In this document: one piece after another, positions 1 through 7,966 of the stretch
How the letters are laid out: every line of letters starts with the position of its first letter
How positions within the stretch are numbered: the stretch's first letter is position 1
Source of the DNA: Bacillota bacterium
GTDB taxonomy: Bacteria; Bacillota; Clostridia; Christensenellales; Aristaeellaceae
NCBI GenBank assembly: GCA_023415715.1
Contig: JAEZJP010000250.1
Coordinates: forward strand, 1 to 63,346
Reading direction: 5' to 3'
Length of the DNA stretch: 63,346 nt
Made by a program: the position numbers and the translations under genes
The notes under the pieces: model-generated
Database searches by the model: none
Told to the model about the DNA's origin: nothing
What the model saw: only the letters and a program-made list of their open reading frames with translations

Positions 1-425
1 TGTTCTACAGCCATGGGAATATCGTCGGCATAGCGCACGCGGATCATGGAAATGACCTGTGTTCCCGGCTCCAGCTTCAGCCTTTCCCCCACTTTCCGGT
101 CGCAGGCCACCGCCTTTGCCTCCAGCGTCTTTGTGGAAGGCACCATTCCTTTTGCGAGCATCTCCTCGGAAAACCCCTGCAGGCGGTTTAGCTGCATATC
201 GGTTTTCTTCATGCGCACAAAGGAACCTTTCCCCTGCATTCTCACGATATAACCCGCCTGGGCCAGGTCGTTCATGGCCTGGCGCACGGTGATCCGGCTC
301 ACGTTGAACAGGCGGCAAATTTCCTCCTCGGTGGGCATCCTGTCACCTTCCACCAGTTGCTGTTTCTCCACAAGCTCCTGGTAATAAGTGGCGATCTGGT
401 TGTAACGCGCGCCGGCCTTTTGCAT
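1..425 (-). CDS. GntR/HutC-family transcriptional regulator (3' end outside window)
   Basis: This gene starts at the ATG at 423-425, preceded by GAGGAG, and runs off the left edge with at least 141 codons present. The N-terminal ~70 residues form a winged helix with the GntR signature (PTEEEICRLFNVSRITVRQAM, split here by description only) and a GKGSFV wing. This is followed by the start of a UTRA effector domain (LNRLQGFSEEM; later PGTQVISMIRVRYAD). HutC-type members usually repress sugar catabolic operons and release DNA on binding a phosphosugar. It is the last gene of the leftward transporter operon, so autoregulation with that operon is inferred. A candidate HutC-like operator lies at 4507-4518. 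Confidence 0.9.
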   Translation of the reverse strand, partial: MQKAGARYNQIATYYQELVEKQQLVEGDRMPTEEEICRLFNVSRITVRQAMNDLAQAGYIVRMQGKGSFVRMKKTDMQLNRLQGFSEEMLAKGMVPSTKTLEAKAVACDRKVGERLKLEPGTQVISMIRVRYADDIPMAVE

Positions 426-464
426 GTTTGCAACTCCTCTATGATAATTCGAAAAAACAATCCA

Positions 465-1253
465 TCATTGATGATACATAAGGACACGGCTCACATCCCG
501 CATAAGATCCCGTGATGTTTTCCCATGCATGCTGCCGTATTCCAGCACCATATCACGGAATTCCGCATGATCCCTAATCAAGGAAAGAGCATGATCCACA
601 TCCATGGTTCCTTCATCCAGCCAATCATGGCTGTCTTCCAGGCCATCGTTATTATGCAAATGGAACCCACCGACCCGGCCATTCAGCTTTTCCAGAAGAT
701 TTTTCAGAGACCAGCTTGTCACATGCACATGCCCGATGTCAATCAACGCCTGCACCTGGGGCAAAAGCTTAAACAAACAGATATATTCGTCTTCGTCAAA
801 GAGAGGCTCCCCCTTGTGCGGCAACGATACATTCTCCACGCGAAGGGCAATGCCCTCCTTTGATGCCATAGCCGCAAGAGCCTGAAGGTTGCTGATGCAT
901 TGCTCCTGCAAGGTGGGCTTTTCCGCTTTTGTAATGTGACGCTCATGGGTATGCACCACCATCGAAGTACCCCCGAAACGGCTGGCAAAAGCGAAGGCCC
1001 TTGCATAGTTTTCAAAGAGAAGCCGTCCCTCCGGGCTTTTGCAAGCGGACGTCACCTCCACACCCCGCATGGGTCCGTGAAAAGTGAGGGGATGACCCTT
1101 CCAGCTTTCTATTCTCTTTGCCAAATCGGGCAATTCCTCTTTGGAATAGGTGAAGGAAAATACCTCCACGCCCACCTTGTCATGAAAGGCTTGAAGCGTT
1201 TCCTCAAAGGCAGGCTCTTCGTTAAGTGCCATCAGGCTGCTCAAATAGATCAT
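465..1253 (-). CDS. Sugar phosphate isomerase/epimerase-like TIM-barrel protein
   Basis: The 262-residue protein belongs to the xylose-isomerase-like/AP-endonuclease 2 TIM-barrel superfamily. Metal-ligand motifs are visible along the strands: an early FHGPM, then MVVHTHE, RVENVS, LIDIGHVHV, FHLHNNDG and near the C-terminus VLEYG. Members isomerise or epimerise keto-sugars, sugar acids or inositols in the cytoplasm. The substrate cannot be read from the sequence. It follows the binding-protein gene on the minus strand, separated by a stem-loop, and precedes the GntR regulator. A GAAGGTG site sits 5 nt before the ATG. It probably processes the sugar imported by the neighbouring transporter (inference). 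Confidence 0.8.
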   Translation of the reverse strand: MIYLSSLMALNEEPAFEETLQAFHDKVGVEVFSFTYSKEELPDLAKRIESWKGHPLTFHGPMRGVEVTSACKSPEGRLLFENYARAFAFASRFGGTSMVVHTHERHITKAEKPTLQEQCISNLQALAAMASKEGIALRVENVSLPHKGEPLFDEDEYICLFKLLPQVQALIDIGHVHVTSWSLKNLLEKLNGRVGGFHLHNNDGLEDSHDWLDEGTMDVDHALSLIRDHAEFRDMVLEYGSMHGKTSRDLMRDVSRVLMYHQ

Positions 1254-1275
1254 GATGCACCTTCATTCGATGCGG

Positions 1276-1305
1276 ATTCTCTGGGGACTTTAGTCCCCAG
1301 AGAAT
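1276..1305. other. Intercistronic stem-loop after binding-protein gene (operon a)
   Basis: Perfect 14-bp inverted repeat (1276-1289 and 1292-1305; ATTCTCTGGGGACT and its complement) between the binding-protein gene and the TIM-barrel gene. There is no U-tract on the minus strand, so an mRNA-stabilising or partial-termination role is more likely than full termination. Confidence 0.75.
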
Positions 1306-1330
1306 CATTATAAATGGTTGGGAGCAATTG

Positions 1331-2605
1331 TTACTTGTCGCCGGAGAGGATGGATACAGCCGCCCCGTCGATGGCCGCAGCCGCATCATCCACCGTGGTT
1401 TCGTTCAGCCACAGCACATTCAGCTGCTCCTGAAGCTCCACATTGAATTCGGCCCCGTAGCGGTAGGTTTCAAAGGGAACGGCATAGGTAAGCGCATCCA
1501 GGAACACCTTGTTGTCTTCCCGCTTGCCAAGGAACGTGGTGGCGTCTACTTCTTTGCTGGCCGGCAAGCCCATGCCGTAGTCCAGGGCGATCTGCTGGCC
1601 GCCTTTGCCGGACAGCCACTCGATCACGCGCCAGCTCAGTTCCGGGTTCTTCGCGCCCTTGGGGATCGCCCAGGTGTTCACGAACGCGTGGGTGAACTGC
1701 TTGCCGTCTTTCTTGGGCAGGGGCACAACGGCGTATTCAATGGGCGGCGTCGCGCTGTTTAAACTGGAGGAGTTGGAGAGGGCCGCAATCTGCATAGCTA
1801 CCTTGCCGGCCAGGAAGGCGGCGGAGTTGCCATCGCCATACTGTTTGTGCTGCGCTTCGGTGGGGCATACCTTGTACTTGTAGATCAGGTCATACATGAA
1901 CTGCAGGCCGGCCTTGGTTTCGGGGGTGTTCATCATGCTGGTGGTCCCGTCCGGGGATACATAGCGGCCGCCATTGGCAATGATCCAGTCATACATGGTA
2001 TCGGGATACTTGGCGAAGTAGTAGCCCCACTGTGTGGGCGCGCCGGAAGCATCCACCTTCGTCAGCTTCTGGGCGATGTCCAGAAAATCATCTATCGTCC
2101 AGTCAGCGGTGGGGATTTCGATCCCGGCTTCCTTGAACAGCGCCACATTGCAATACATGGCCATGGGAGAAACGTCTCTGGCGGCGGCATAGACCTTGCC
2201 GTCCACGGTGAGTGCGTTCAAAGCCAGGGGATAGAGGCTGTCCTTGTATTCCTGAGTCATGTATTCATCCAGGGGCAGGATGGAGCCGGTCAATGCAAAC
2301 TTGGGCACCAGGTCCATGGCCAGCATGATCACATCCGGCACGCTGTCGCCGCCGCCGGCGATGACGGTGGTGATCTTGTCGGCATACTTGCTGCCGATCA
2401 TAGGGAATTCCAGGTCGATATCGGGATTTGCGGCTTCAAAGCCGGCTTCCAGCTGCTTGAGCGGCTCGGACTTGGTGATATCCCACCAGGACATCACCTG
2501 TACCTTGGTGCGTCCCTCCGCCATCACGGCAGAGGGAACCATGGCGGCCAGCAGCAAAGCAATAGCCAGCCATACGGTGACCTTGCGCAGGGAACGGTTG
2601 CTCAT
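1331..2605 (-). CDS. ABC transporter sugar-binding protein (operon a)
   Basis: The 424-residue protein has an N-terminal signal peptide (basic start, hydrophobic core around residues 10-22, AVMAEG cleavage region) and a family 1 extracellular solute-binding fold. Recognisable features are the QVMSWWD first strand, the GGGDSVPDVIML ligand-site strand and LAGKVAMQI later. There is no lipobox Cys, so it would be soluble or anchored otherwise. It captures a sugar or oligosaccharide for the two permeases encoded just upstream. An AAGGAGGAG site precedes the ATG. It is third in a leftward operon. The ligand is unknown; the isomerase downstream suggests a mono- or disaccharide. Confidence 0.92.
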   Translation of the reverse strand: MSNRSLRKVTVWLAIALLLAAMVPSAVMAEGRTKVQVMSWWDITKSEPLKQLEAGFEAANPDIDLEFPMIGSKYADKITTVIAGGGDSVPDVIMLAMDLVPKFALTGSILPLDEYMTQEYKDSLYPLALNALTVDGKVYAAARDVSPMAMYCNVALFKEAGIEIPTADWTIDDFLDIAQKLTKVDASGAPTQWGYYFAKYPDTMYDWIIANGGRYVSPDGTTSMMNTPETKAGLQFMYDLIYKYKVCPTEAQHKQYGDGNSAAFLAGKVAMQIAALSNSSSLNSATPPIEYAVVPLPKKDGKQFTHAFVNTWAIPKGAKNPELSWRVIEWLSGKGGQQIALDYGMGLPASKEVDATTFLGKREDNKVFLDALTYAVPFETYRYGAEFNVELQEQLNVLWLNETTVDDAAAAIDGAAVSILSGDK

Positions 2606-2662
2606 GTTTTTCTCCTCCTTGTTTTCACTGGGATGTATTGCAAGAGCGGTGCATATTCCCGC

Positions 2663-3547
2663 TCATGTCCCCCCGAAGCCGGAATTCATGGTGGCGTTCA
2701 TGAAGTATTTCTGGAAGATCAAAAACACAATGATTACAGGTATGATGGCGATGGTAACACCTGAGAGCACCATAGCCGCGTTGTCCACCGCGCCTTTGTA
2801 GTACTGCAGCCCCACTGTGATGGTCATCTTGTCATAGGAATTGGTGACCAGCATGGGCCACAGGAAAGAGTTCCACACCGAGCGAAAGGATAGGATGGCC
2901 ACCGTGGCGATGGCGGGTTTGGAATTGGGGAGAATGATCCGAAAATACACGCCGGCATGGCTGCACCCGTCGATGATGGCGGCATTCTCCAGGTCCTTGG
3001 GTATGGACATGAAATACTGGCGGAAAAAGAAGATGTTGAAGGCGTTGGCCCCCGTAAACAGCGAATTTACAAAGATAGCAATGTATTTGTCCACCCAGTT
3101 AAGTTTGCTGATGATGGAATAATTGGGGATGAGCACCACATGGCTTGGAATCATCATGGTAGACAGGAACAGGAGGAAGAGGATATTCCGGCCTTTGAAT
3201 TCCAGCCTGGCCAATGCATAGGCACACAGGGAGGCCACAGCGATCATGAGCAGCGGAATGGAGGTGGAAAGGAACAGCGAGTTTCTGAGGAACATGCCAA
3301 AGGGCAATATCTCCAGCGTGCGTTCGTAATTGATCCACGTGAACGGCCTTGGGATCAAAGTAAGCGGCGTACTTGAAAACATCTGCGCTGAAGTTTTAAA
3401 GGAAGAGCAAACCGCCCACAGGAAAGGATAAACCATGACAAAGGTCAGGACCAGCATGAAAATGTGATACACCACACGGCCTAATTTGCGGGCGCGGTAA
3501 TAGCCCAGCAGGCTATGCGGCTGTGCCTTCTCCGTTTGCCTTATCAT
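2663..3547 (-). CDS. ABC transporter permease, MalG-like (operon a)
   Basis: This is a CUT1 inner permease of about 294 residues with six predicted membrane segments. The first is near residue 30 (VYHIFMLVLTFVMVYPFLWAV). The cytoplasmic ATPase-coupling loop reads LENAAIIDGCS followed by FRIILP, and the protein ends in the typical FQKYFMNATMNSGFGG tail. An upstream in-frame GTG at 3568 overlaps the preceding stop, but the GGGAGGGG site lies 6 nt before the ATG at 3547, so that start is chosen. It pairs with the permease at 3565-4485. No ATPase gene is linked, so a shared MsmX-type ATPase is assumed. Confidence 0.9.
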   Translation of the reverse strand: MIRQTEKAQPHSLLGYYRARKLGRVVYHIFMLVLTFVMVYPFLWAVCSSFKTSAQMFSSTPLTLIPRPFTWINYERTLEILPFGMFLRNSLFLSTSIPLLMIAVASLCAYALARLEFKGRNILFLLFLSTMMIPSHVVLIPNYSIISKLNWVDKYIAIFVNSLFTGANAFNIFFFRQYFMSIPKDLENAAIIDGCSHAGVYFRIILPNSKPAIATVAILSFRSVWNSFLWPMLVTNSYDKMTITVGLQYYKGAVDNAAMVLSGVTIAIIPVIIVFLIFQKYFMNATMNSGFGGT

Positions 3548-3564
3548 ATCCATCCCCTCCCTTA

Positions 3565-4485
3565 TCACATTTTTTGCTCTTTACGCACGGCATACTGGAT
3601 CAAGGTCACCACAAGGATCATGGCAAAGAAAACCCAAGCCACTGCGCTGGCATAGCCCATGTTGTACCTTTTGAAGCCCAGCTCGTAGATGTAATACATC
3701 AGCGTGGAGGTGGAGCCGATGGGGCCGCCCTCCGTCATGACAAAAATGGCCTCGAATATGTTGAACGCCTCGATCACCAGCATGATGGCCACCACGAATG
3801 TGGTGTTGGCCAGCATGGGAACCGTAATTTTGATGGTCTTTTGCCAGCGTGTGGCTCCGTCCACCTCCGCGGCTTCGTACAGGTTTTCCGGGATCACCTG
3901 CAGCCCTGCCAGGAACATGATCATGTAATATCCCGACATCTGCCATACACGCATGACCACCAAAGCAGGCTTGGCCCATACGGTGCTTTCCAGCCACCTT
4001 GGGGGATCAGTAACGCCAAACACCCTCAGGATGTTGTTGATGATCCCTGTATCGGGATTCAAGATCCACAACCACACCAGGCTGATGGCCACGGTAGAAG
4101 TGATGCAGGGCAAAAACAGCGAGGAGCGGTAGATGTTGGTAAGCAGTTTCGTTTTCCTGTTGATCAGTATTGCCAGCGCCATGGAAATGACAAGCACAAG
4201 CGGCACAAGCCAGACCACAAAATACAGCGTGTTCCCCGTAAATTTGAAAAATTTCGGGTCTGCAAAGAGCTTTACATAATTGCGGAAGCCTATAAATTCC
4301 GGCGGAGTGAGAAGCTCCCACTTGGTCAAAGAAATGTAAAAGGAGTAAAGAATTGAGCCGAAGGTAAATACCGCAAACCCGAGCAGCGCGGGCATAACGA
4401 ACAGCCAGCCGGTTAAAGCTTCCTTGCGGCGAAGCGTATAGCGGCTTTTCCCCGCCGGCTTCATGGTTTGCAAATTACCGTTCAT
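3565..4485 (-). CDS. ABC transporter permease, MalF-like (operon a)
   Basis: CUT1 permease of about 306 residues. A basic N-terminus (MNGNLQTMKPAGKSRYTLRRKE) leads into a first membrane helix (LTGWLFVMPALLGFAVFTFG). The coupling motif NLYEAAEVDGATRWQK followed by ITVPML is the canonical EAA loop. The ATG at 4485 is preferred because it is 9 nt from GAGGG, whereas the ATG at 4494 touches that site. This is the first gene of the leftward operon. A sigma-A-type promoter and a HutC-like palindrome lie just upstream. Confidence 0.9.
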   Translation of the reverse strand: MNGNLQTMKPAGKSRYTLRRKEALTGWLFVMPALLGFAVFTFGSILYSFYISLTKWELLTPPEFIGFRNYVKLFADPKFFKFTGNTLYFVVWLVPLVLVISMALAILINRKTKLLTNIYRSSLFLPCITSTVAISLVWLWILNPDTGIINNILRVFGVTDPPRWLESTVWAKPALVVMRVWQMSGYYMIMFLAGLQVIPENLYEAAEVDGATRWQKTIKITVPMLANTTFVVAIMLVIEAFNIFEAIFVMTEGGPIGSTSTLMYYIYELGFKRYNMGYASAVAWVFFAMILVVTLIQYAVRKEQKM

Positions 4486-4506
4486 GGTTCTCATCCCTCT
4501 GCTTGA

Positions 4507-4518
4507 TTGTATATACCA
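4507..4518. promoter_or_regulatory. Candidate GntR/HutC operator upstream of operon a
   Basis: TTGTATATACCA at 4507-4518 is a near-palindrome of the GT-N-TA-N-AC type bound by HutC-subfamily GntR proteins. It lies between the promoter at 4571-4599 and the first permease gene, as expected for a repressor roadblock. The last gene of this operon encodes a HutC-type regulator, so autoregulation is inferred. Confidence 0.45.
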
Positions 4519-4570
4519 TGTTTACAACTTGTAATATCCTTATGTTGTTATGACAAGTTATCCGTGATGA

Positions 4571-4599
4571 AGGATAACACTTCCAATAGCGCTTGTCAA
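4571..4599 (-). promoter_or_regulatory. Promoter for operon a
   Basis: On the minus strand, TTGACA (4599-4594), a 17-nt spacer and TATCCT (4576-4571) form a good sigma-A-type promoter reading into the permease gene that starts at 4485. Confidence 0.7.
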
Positions 4600-4659
4600 G
4601 GGGAAAAACAAAAACCTGTTAAAAAACTTACAATCCTTCACCGATGGGAGTGGTTATAC

Positions 4660-4697
4660 AAACATCCCGCTGAAGCAAACGGCTCAGCGGGATGTTT
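4660..4697 (-). terminator. Terminator hairpin after hcp
   Basis: A 14-bp perfect inverted repeat (4660-4673 and 4684-4697, AAACATCCCGCTGA and complement) lies just past the hcp stop codon. The following TTTGTATAA is only a weak U-tract on the minus strand. Confidence 0.65.
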
Positions 4698-4715
4698 CAT
4701 AACAGGTTCGCTATT

Positions 4716-6341
4716 TTACTTCAGGAACAGTTCCATATCCTCCTCCACCGTGCCCATGCCGGCGATGCCAAAATTCTCTACCAGCACCTTGGCTACATTA
4801 GGCGACAGGAAGCTGGGCAGCGTCGGCCCCAGGTGAATGTTCTTGACACCAAGATACAGCAGCGCCAGCAGCACGATCACGGCCTTTTGCTCGTACCAGG
4901 CAATATTGAAGGCGATGGGCAGCTTGTTGATGTCATCAAGCCCGAAGACCTCCTTGAGCGTGAGGGCGATCACGGCCAGGGAGTAGGAATCGTTGCACTG
5001 CCCGGCATCCAGCACACGGGGAATGCCCCCGATATCTCCAAGATCCAGCTTGTTATAGCGGTACTTGGCGCAGCCGGCGGTTAAAATCACCGTTTCCTTG
5101 GGCAGGTTTTTCGCAAACTCCGTATAATAATCCCTGGACTTCATGCGGCCGTCGCAGCCGGCCATGACAAAGAACTTGCGGATCGCACCGGACTTTACCG
5201 CATCCACCACCTTGTCTGAAAGCGCCAGCACCTGGTTGTGGGCGAAGCCGCCTACGATGCTGCCTGTCTCAATCTCCGCCGGCGGGGGCAGCAGCTTGGC
5301 CAACTGAATGATCTCCGAATAGTCCTTTTTGCCGTCTTCCTTGGCTGCAATGTGGACGCAGCCAGGATATCCCGCCGCGTTGGTGGTAAAGATGCGGGAC
5401 TTTACTTCCGGGTTCTTTGGGGGCACGAGGCAGTTGGTGGTGAACAGGATGGGGCCATGGAAGGATTCAAACTCCTCCGACTGCTTCCACCAGGCATTGC
5501 CGTAATTGCCCACAAAATTTTCGTATTGCTTAAAGGCAGGATAGTAGTGGGCGGGCAGCATTTCGCTGTGGGTGTAAACGTCCACCCCGGTGCCCTTGGT
5601 CTGCTCCAGCAATTGCATAAGGTCATTCAGGTCATGGCCGGATACAAGGATGGCTGGATTCTTTCTTACGCCGATGTTGACTTTGGTGATTTCCGGATGT
5701 CCAAACGTGGATGTATTGGCATCATCCAAAAGCGCCATGGCCTTTACGCCGTATTCGCCCGTTTTCAGGGTGAGGGCAACCAATTCATCCGCCGTTAGGG
5801 AATCGTCAAGCGTCGACGCAAGAGCCTCATGAATAAAAGCATAAATCGCCTTGTCCTCTTTGTTAAGGTTCAGCGCATGTTCCAAATACGCAGCCATGCC
5901 CTTGACGCCGTAGATGATCAATTCCCGAAGGGAACGCACATCCTCATTCTTTGTGGCCAGTATCCCGACTTTCGCGGCTTTTTGAAGCATTTCTTCCCTG
6001 CCGCTTACTGTGAAGGTGGCAGCATCATGAAGGCCGGCGCCCAAAGGCTTTTTCAGCCCGTCACGCAGAGAGAGCATTTTTATGATCTGGGTTTCTATCG
6101 CTTTTTCGTCGAAGTTAGCATTGGTAATGGTGATAAACAGGCTGTTTACTACTTGCCGGTCGATATCAGCAAGCACCTTATCGTCCTGTTTTTCCTTCAC
6201 AACGATATGGGCTATGCCCTTGAGCACATAAACCAAGAGATCCTGCAGATTGGCAACTTCCTCGTTCTTGCCGCAGACGCCGTGCACGCTGCACCCTACG
6301 CCCTTGGCCGCTTCCTGGCATTGATAACAAAACATGCTCAT
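4716..6341 (-). CDS. hcp: Hydroxylamine reductase / hybrid cluster protein
   Basis: The 541-residue cytoplasmic protein has the hybrid-cluster-protein N-terminal cysteine pattern C5-x2-C8-x8-C17-x5-C23, which ligates a [4Fe-4S] cubane in class I (Desulfovibrio-type) enzymes. The hybrid 4Fe-2S-2O cluster region is visible in the second half: TTNCLV, AAGYPGCVH, TAGCAKYRYN and LDAGQCNDSY. Family members reduce hydroxylamine and nitric oxide and act in nitrosative-stress defence. Length matches the family. A GGGGGAGG site precedes the ATG. It is monocistronic, with a hairpin behind it. Enzyme class is confident; physiological role in this strain is inferred. Confidence 0.96.
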   Translation of the reverse strand: MSMFCYQCQEAAKGVGCSVHGVCGKNEEVANLQDLLVYVLKGIAHIVVKEKQDDKVLADIDRQVVNSLFITITNANFDEKAIETQIIKMLSLRDGLKKPLGAGLHDAATFTVSGREEMLQKAAKVGILATKNEDVRSLRELIIYGVKGMAAYLEHALNLNKEDKAIYAFIHEALASTLDDSLTADELVALTLKTGEYGVKAMALLDDANTSTFGHPEITKVNIGVRKNPAILVSGHDLNDLMQLLEQTKGTGVDVYTHSEMLPAHYYPAFKQYENFVGNYGNAWWKQSEEFESFHGPILFTTNCLVPPKNPEVKSRIFTTNAAGYPGCVHIAAKEDGKKDYSEIIQLAKLLPPPAEIETGSIVGGFAHNQVLALSDKVVDAVKSGAIRKFFVMAGCDGRMKSRDYYTEFAKNLPKETVILTAGCAKYRYNKLDLGDIGGIPRVLDAGQCNDSYSLAVIALTLKEVFGLDDINKLPIAFNIAWYEQKAVIVLLALLYLGVKNIHLGPTLPSFLSPNVAKVLVENFGIAGMGTVEEDMELFLK

Positions 6342-6386
6342 TTTAAGTTCCTCCCCCGTATTGATGCGTAAAAGTTTTTACGGCTT

Positions 6387-6429
6387 ATTGTATTACGGTC
6401 AGGCGGAACAGTCTGTTGGAATTACAACA
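6387..6429 (-). promoter_or_regulatory. Possible hcp promoter with overlapping near-palindrome
   Basis: On the minus strand a TACAAT -10 (6392-6387) lies 17 nt from a poor -35 (CAGACT, 6415-6410). The near-palindrome TGTTGGAATTACAACA (6414-6429) touches that -35, which would suit an activator or a redox/NO-sensing regulator. The regulator is not identifiable. Confidence 0.3.
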
Positions 6430-6480
6430 ATTCATAATCCCGGTTTATTTTTATTCTCCGAGTTTTCTTTGACAGCGGAC

Positions 6481-6633
6481 CTAAAGGCAAGCGGTTATAA
6501 TGGAGAGAAGCGACAGCAAACCCAGCAGCATCCGGGAGATGCCGCTTTCCACAAACTGCATCAGGGGATTGTATTCATCCAGGGCCAGGAATACGGCAAA
6601 CATCAGTGACAGGATAATAACGCCGTGAGGCAG
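6481..6633 (-). pseudogene. 5'-truncated small membrane protein gene
   Basis: The minus-strand frame ending at the TAG at 6481-6483 encodes about 50 residues beginning LPHGVIILSLMF and containing DEYNPLMQF. It aligns without gaps to residues from LPHALFILAVMF and DSYNPAMGF in the intact 64-residue membrane protein at 21445-21639. The intact copy has a MIRKL start before LPH. Here no ATG, GTG or TTG with a ribosome site precedes LPH, and a long palindrome begins exactly at those codons. The simplest reading is loss of the start by an insertion or deletion event. An internal ATG (MFAVFL) could give a shorter product. Confidence 0.5.
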
Positions 6634-6700
6634 GTGAACTGCACCCCGATTGTTGGACAGTATGATATACTGAAAACAATTGGGGTGCAGTTCACTTGCC
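6629..6700. repeat. 72-bp near-perfect palindrome, IS3-end-like arms
   Basis: The outer arms are 6629-6654 and 6675-6700 (26 bp with very few mismatches). The 20-nt centre contains a second palindrome, CAGTATGATATACTG (6658-6672). Both arms carry TGAACTGCACCCC, which resembles the terminal inverted repeats of IS3/IS150-group elements, here facing each other with no transposase between. It lies between uxuA and the truncated small gene. It could be a MITE-like relic or a large hairpin ending uxuA transcription; there is no U-tract on the minus strand. Confidence 0.6.
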
Positions 6701-6712
6701 TCCGGTGCTTTT

Positions 6713-7777
6713 TTATACCTTTTCGCTGACGGCCTCCCACAGTCCGCACAGGTATGCCGAGCCCAGCGCCCTGTCGTACAGGCCATAACCAGGCATGGCG
6801 GTTTCGCCCCATATGGCCCGGCCGTGGTCGGGGCGAATGGGTCCGTTAAAGCCTGTTTCATACAGTGCCTTCATGATGGCCAGCATGTTCAGTGAACCGT
6901 CGCTAGTAAGGTGCGCAGCCTCCTCAAACACACCGGGGGCTTCATGCTTTATGTTGCGGACATGCGCAAAGTGGATGCGGCCCTTCAGCGAGCGGATGAT
7001 GGCCGGGATGTCGTTTTCCGGGTTGGAGCCCAGGGAGCCGGTGCACAGCGTGACGCCGTTGTGAGGATCATCAACAGCCTTGATCAGCCTTTGCAGCTTT
7101 TCGCCGCTTGTCACAATGCGCGGCAGGCCGAATACCGGCCAGGCCGGGTCGTCGGGATGGATGGCCATGTTGATGCCGTATTTATTGCATACCGGCATGA
7201 TGGCCTTGAGGAAGTAAACAAGGTTGTCAAACAGCTTCGCCTCATCTACATCCCTGTACATGGCAAACAGTTCCTTGACACGGGCCATGCGCTCCGGCTC
7301 CCAGCCAGGCAGCACAAAGCCGTTGCTTTTTTTGTCCATACTTTCAAACATTTCATCCGGCCTGATGGTGTCAATAATGCGCTGGTCATAGGCCAGAACC
7401 GTGCTGCCGTCCGGGCGCAATTTGGCAAGGTCAGTCCGCGTCCAGTCGAACACAGGCATGAAGTTGTAGCACACCATAGGAATATCGTTTTCGCCCAGGC
7501 GGCGCAGCGTTTCCATATAGTTTTCAATATAACGGTCGCGGCCTTGCGCCGCCGTCTTGATATCGTCGTGGATGTTGACGCTCTCTATGCCGGAAAGCTT
7601 CAGGCCATGGGACTCAATGTCAGCCTTGGCCGCTTTGATTTGATCAGCATCCCATACCTCGCCGGGCTTACTGCCGTACAGCGTGGTGATGATACCTTCC
7701 ACATAGCCCACCTGGCGGATCTGCTTTAGCGTCACACTGTCAAAACCATTGCCGAACCACCGCATCGTCATTTGCAT
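6713..7777 (-). CDS. uxuA: Mannonate dehydratase
   Basis: The 354-residue UxuA-family enzyme converts D-mannonate to 2-keto-3-deoxy-D-gluconate in hexuronate catabolism, in the cytoplasm and with a divalent metal. The start MQMTMRWFG leads into the TIM barrel. Family landmarks are SGIESVNIHDDIK, MVCYNFMPVFDWTRTD, NMAIHPDDPAWPVFGLPRI, LCTGSLGSN, IHFAHVRNI and a C-terminal RPDHGRAIWGE. The ATG at 7777 is chosen because GGGAGGA lies just upstream; a longer reading to 7858 lacks a ribosome site. It is divergent from an FCD-type GntR regulator, the usual arrangement for uronate genes. Confidence 0.95.
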   Translation of the reverse strand: MQMTMRWFGNGFDSVTLKQIRQVGYVEGIITTLYGSKPGEVWDADQIKAAKADIESHGLKLSGIESVNIHDDIKTAAQGRDRYIENYMETLRRLGENDIPMVCYNFMPVFDWTRTDLAKLRPDGSTVLAYDQRIIDTIRPDEMFESMDKKSNGFVLPGWEPERMARVKELFAMYRDVDEAKLFDNLVYFLKAIMPVCNKYGINMAIHPDDPAWPVFGLPRIVTSGEKLQRLIKAVDDPHNGVTLCTGSLGSNPENDIPAIIRSLKGRIHFAHVRNIKHEAPGVFEEAAHLTSDGSLNMLAIMKALYETGFNGPIRPDHGRAIWGETAMPGYGLYDRALGSAYLCGLWEAVSEKV

Positions 7778-7829
7778 GGAGGTTCCTCCCAATCCTGTGC
7801 CTGATTTCATTGAAGGCACGGTAAAATAT

Positions 7830-7858
7830 AGCTTAACGCGGATAACATCGTTCGTCAA
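7830..7858 (-). promoter_or_regulatory. Possible uxuA promoter
   Basis: On the minus strand TTGACG (7858-7853) is followed after 17 nt by TAAGCT (7835-7830), a weak -10. It is divergent from the regulator promoter at 7892-7920, so the regulator could bind between and control both. Confidence 0.35.
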
Positions 7859-7891
7859 GAAGGAAATACAAAGAAATGCACAAAAGTAATG

Positions 7892-7920
7892 TTTACATTT
7901 TTAAACTTGTATGGTAGTAT
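7892..7920 (+). promoter_or_regulatory. Promoter for FCD-type GntR gene
   Basis: TTTACA (7892-7897), a 17-nt spacer and TAGTAT (7915-7920) lie about 45 nt before the start codon at 7967. Confidence 0.6.
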
Positions 7921-7966
7921 ATTTCCAGTATCAGGGAAACGGATCCTATGCAGGGAGAAATGAATC

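Noticed and set aside
1847..2764. 305-codon plus-strand open frame
   Set aside because: Antisense to the binding-protein gene of operon a; no start signal or domain.
7778..7790. GGAGG-TT-CCTCC palindrome over the uxuA ribosome site
   Set aside because: A 2-nt loop cannot close a stable hairpin, and the match follows from the purine-rich ribosome site; could be a partial operator but no evidence.
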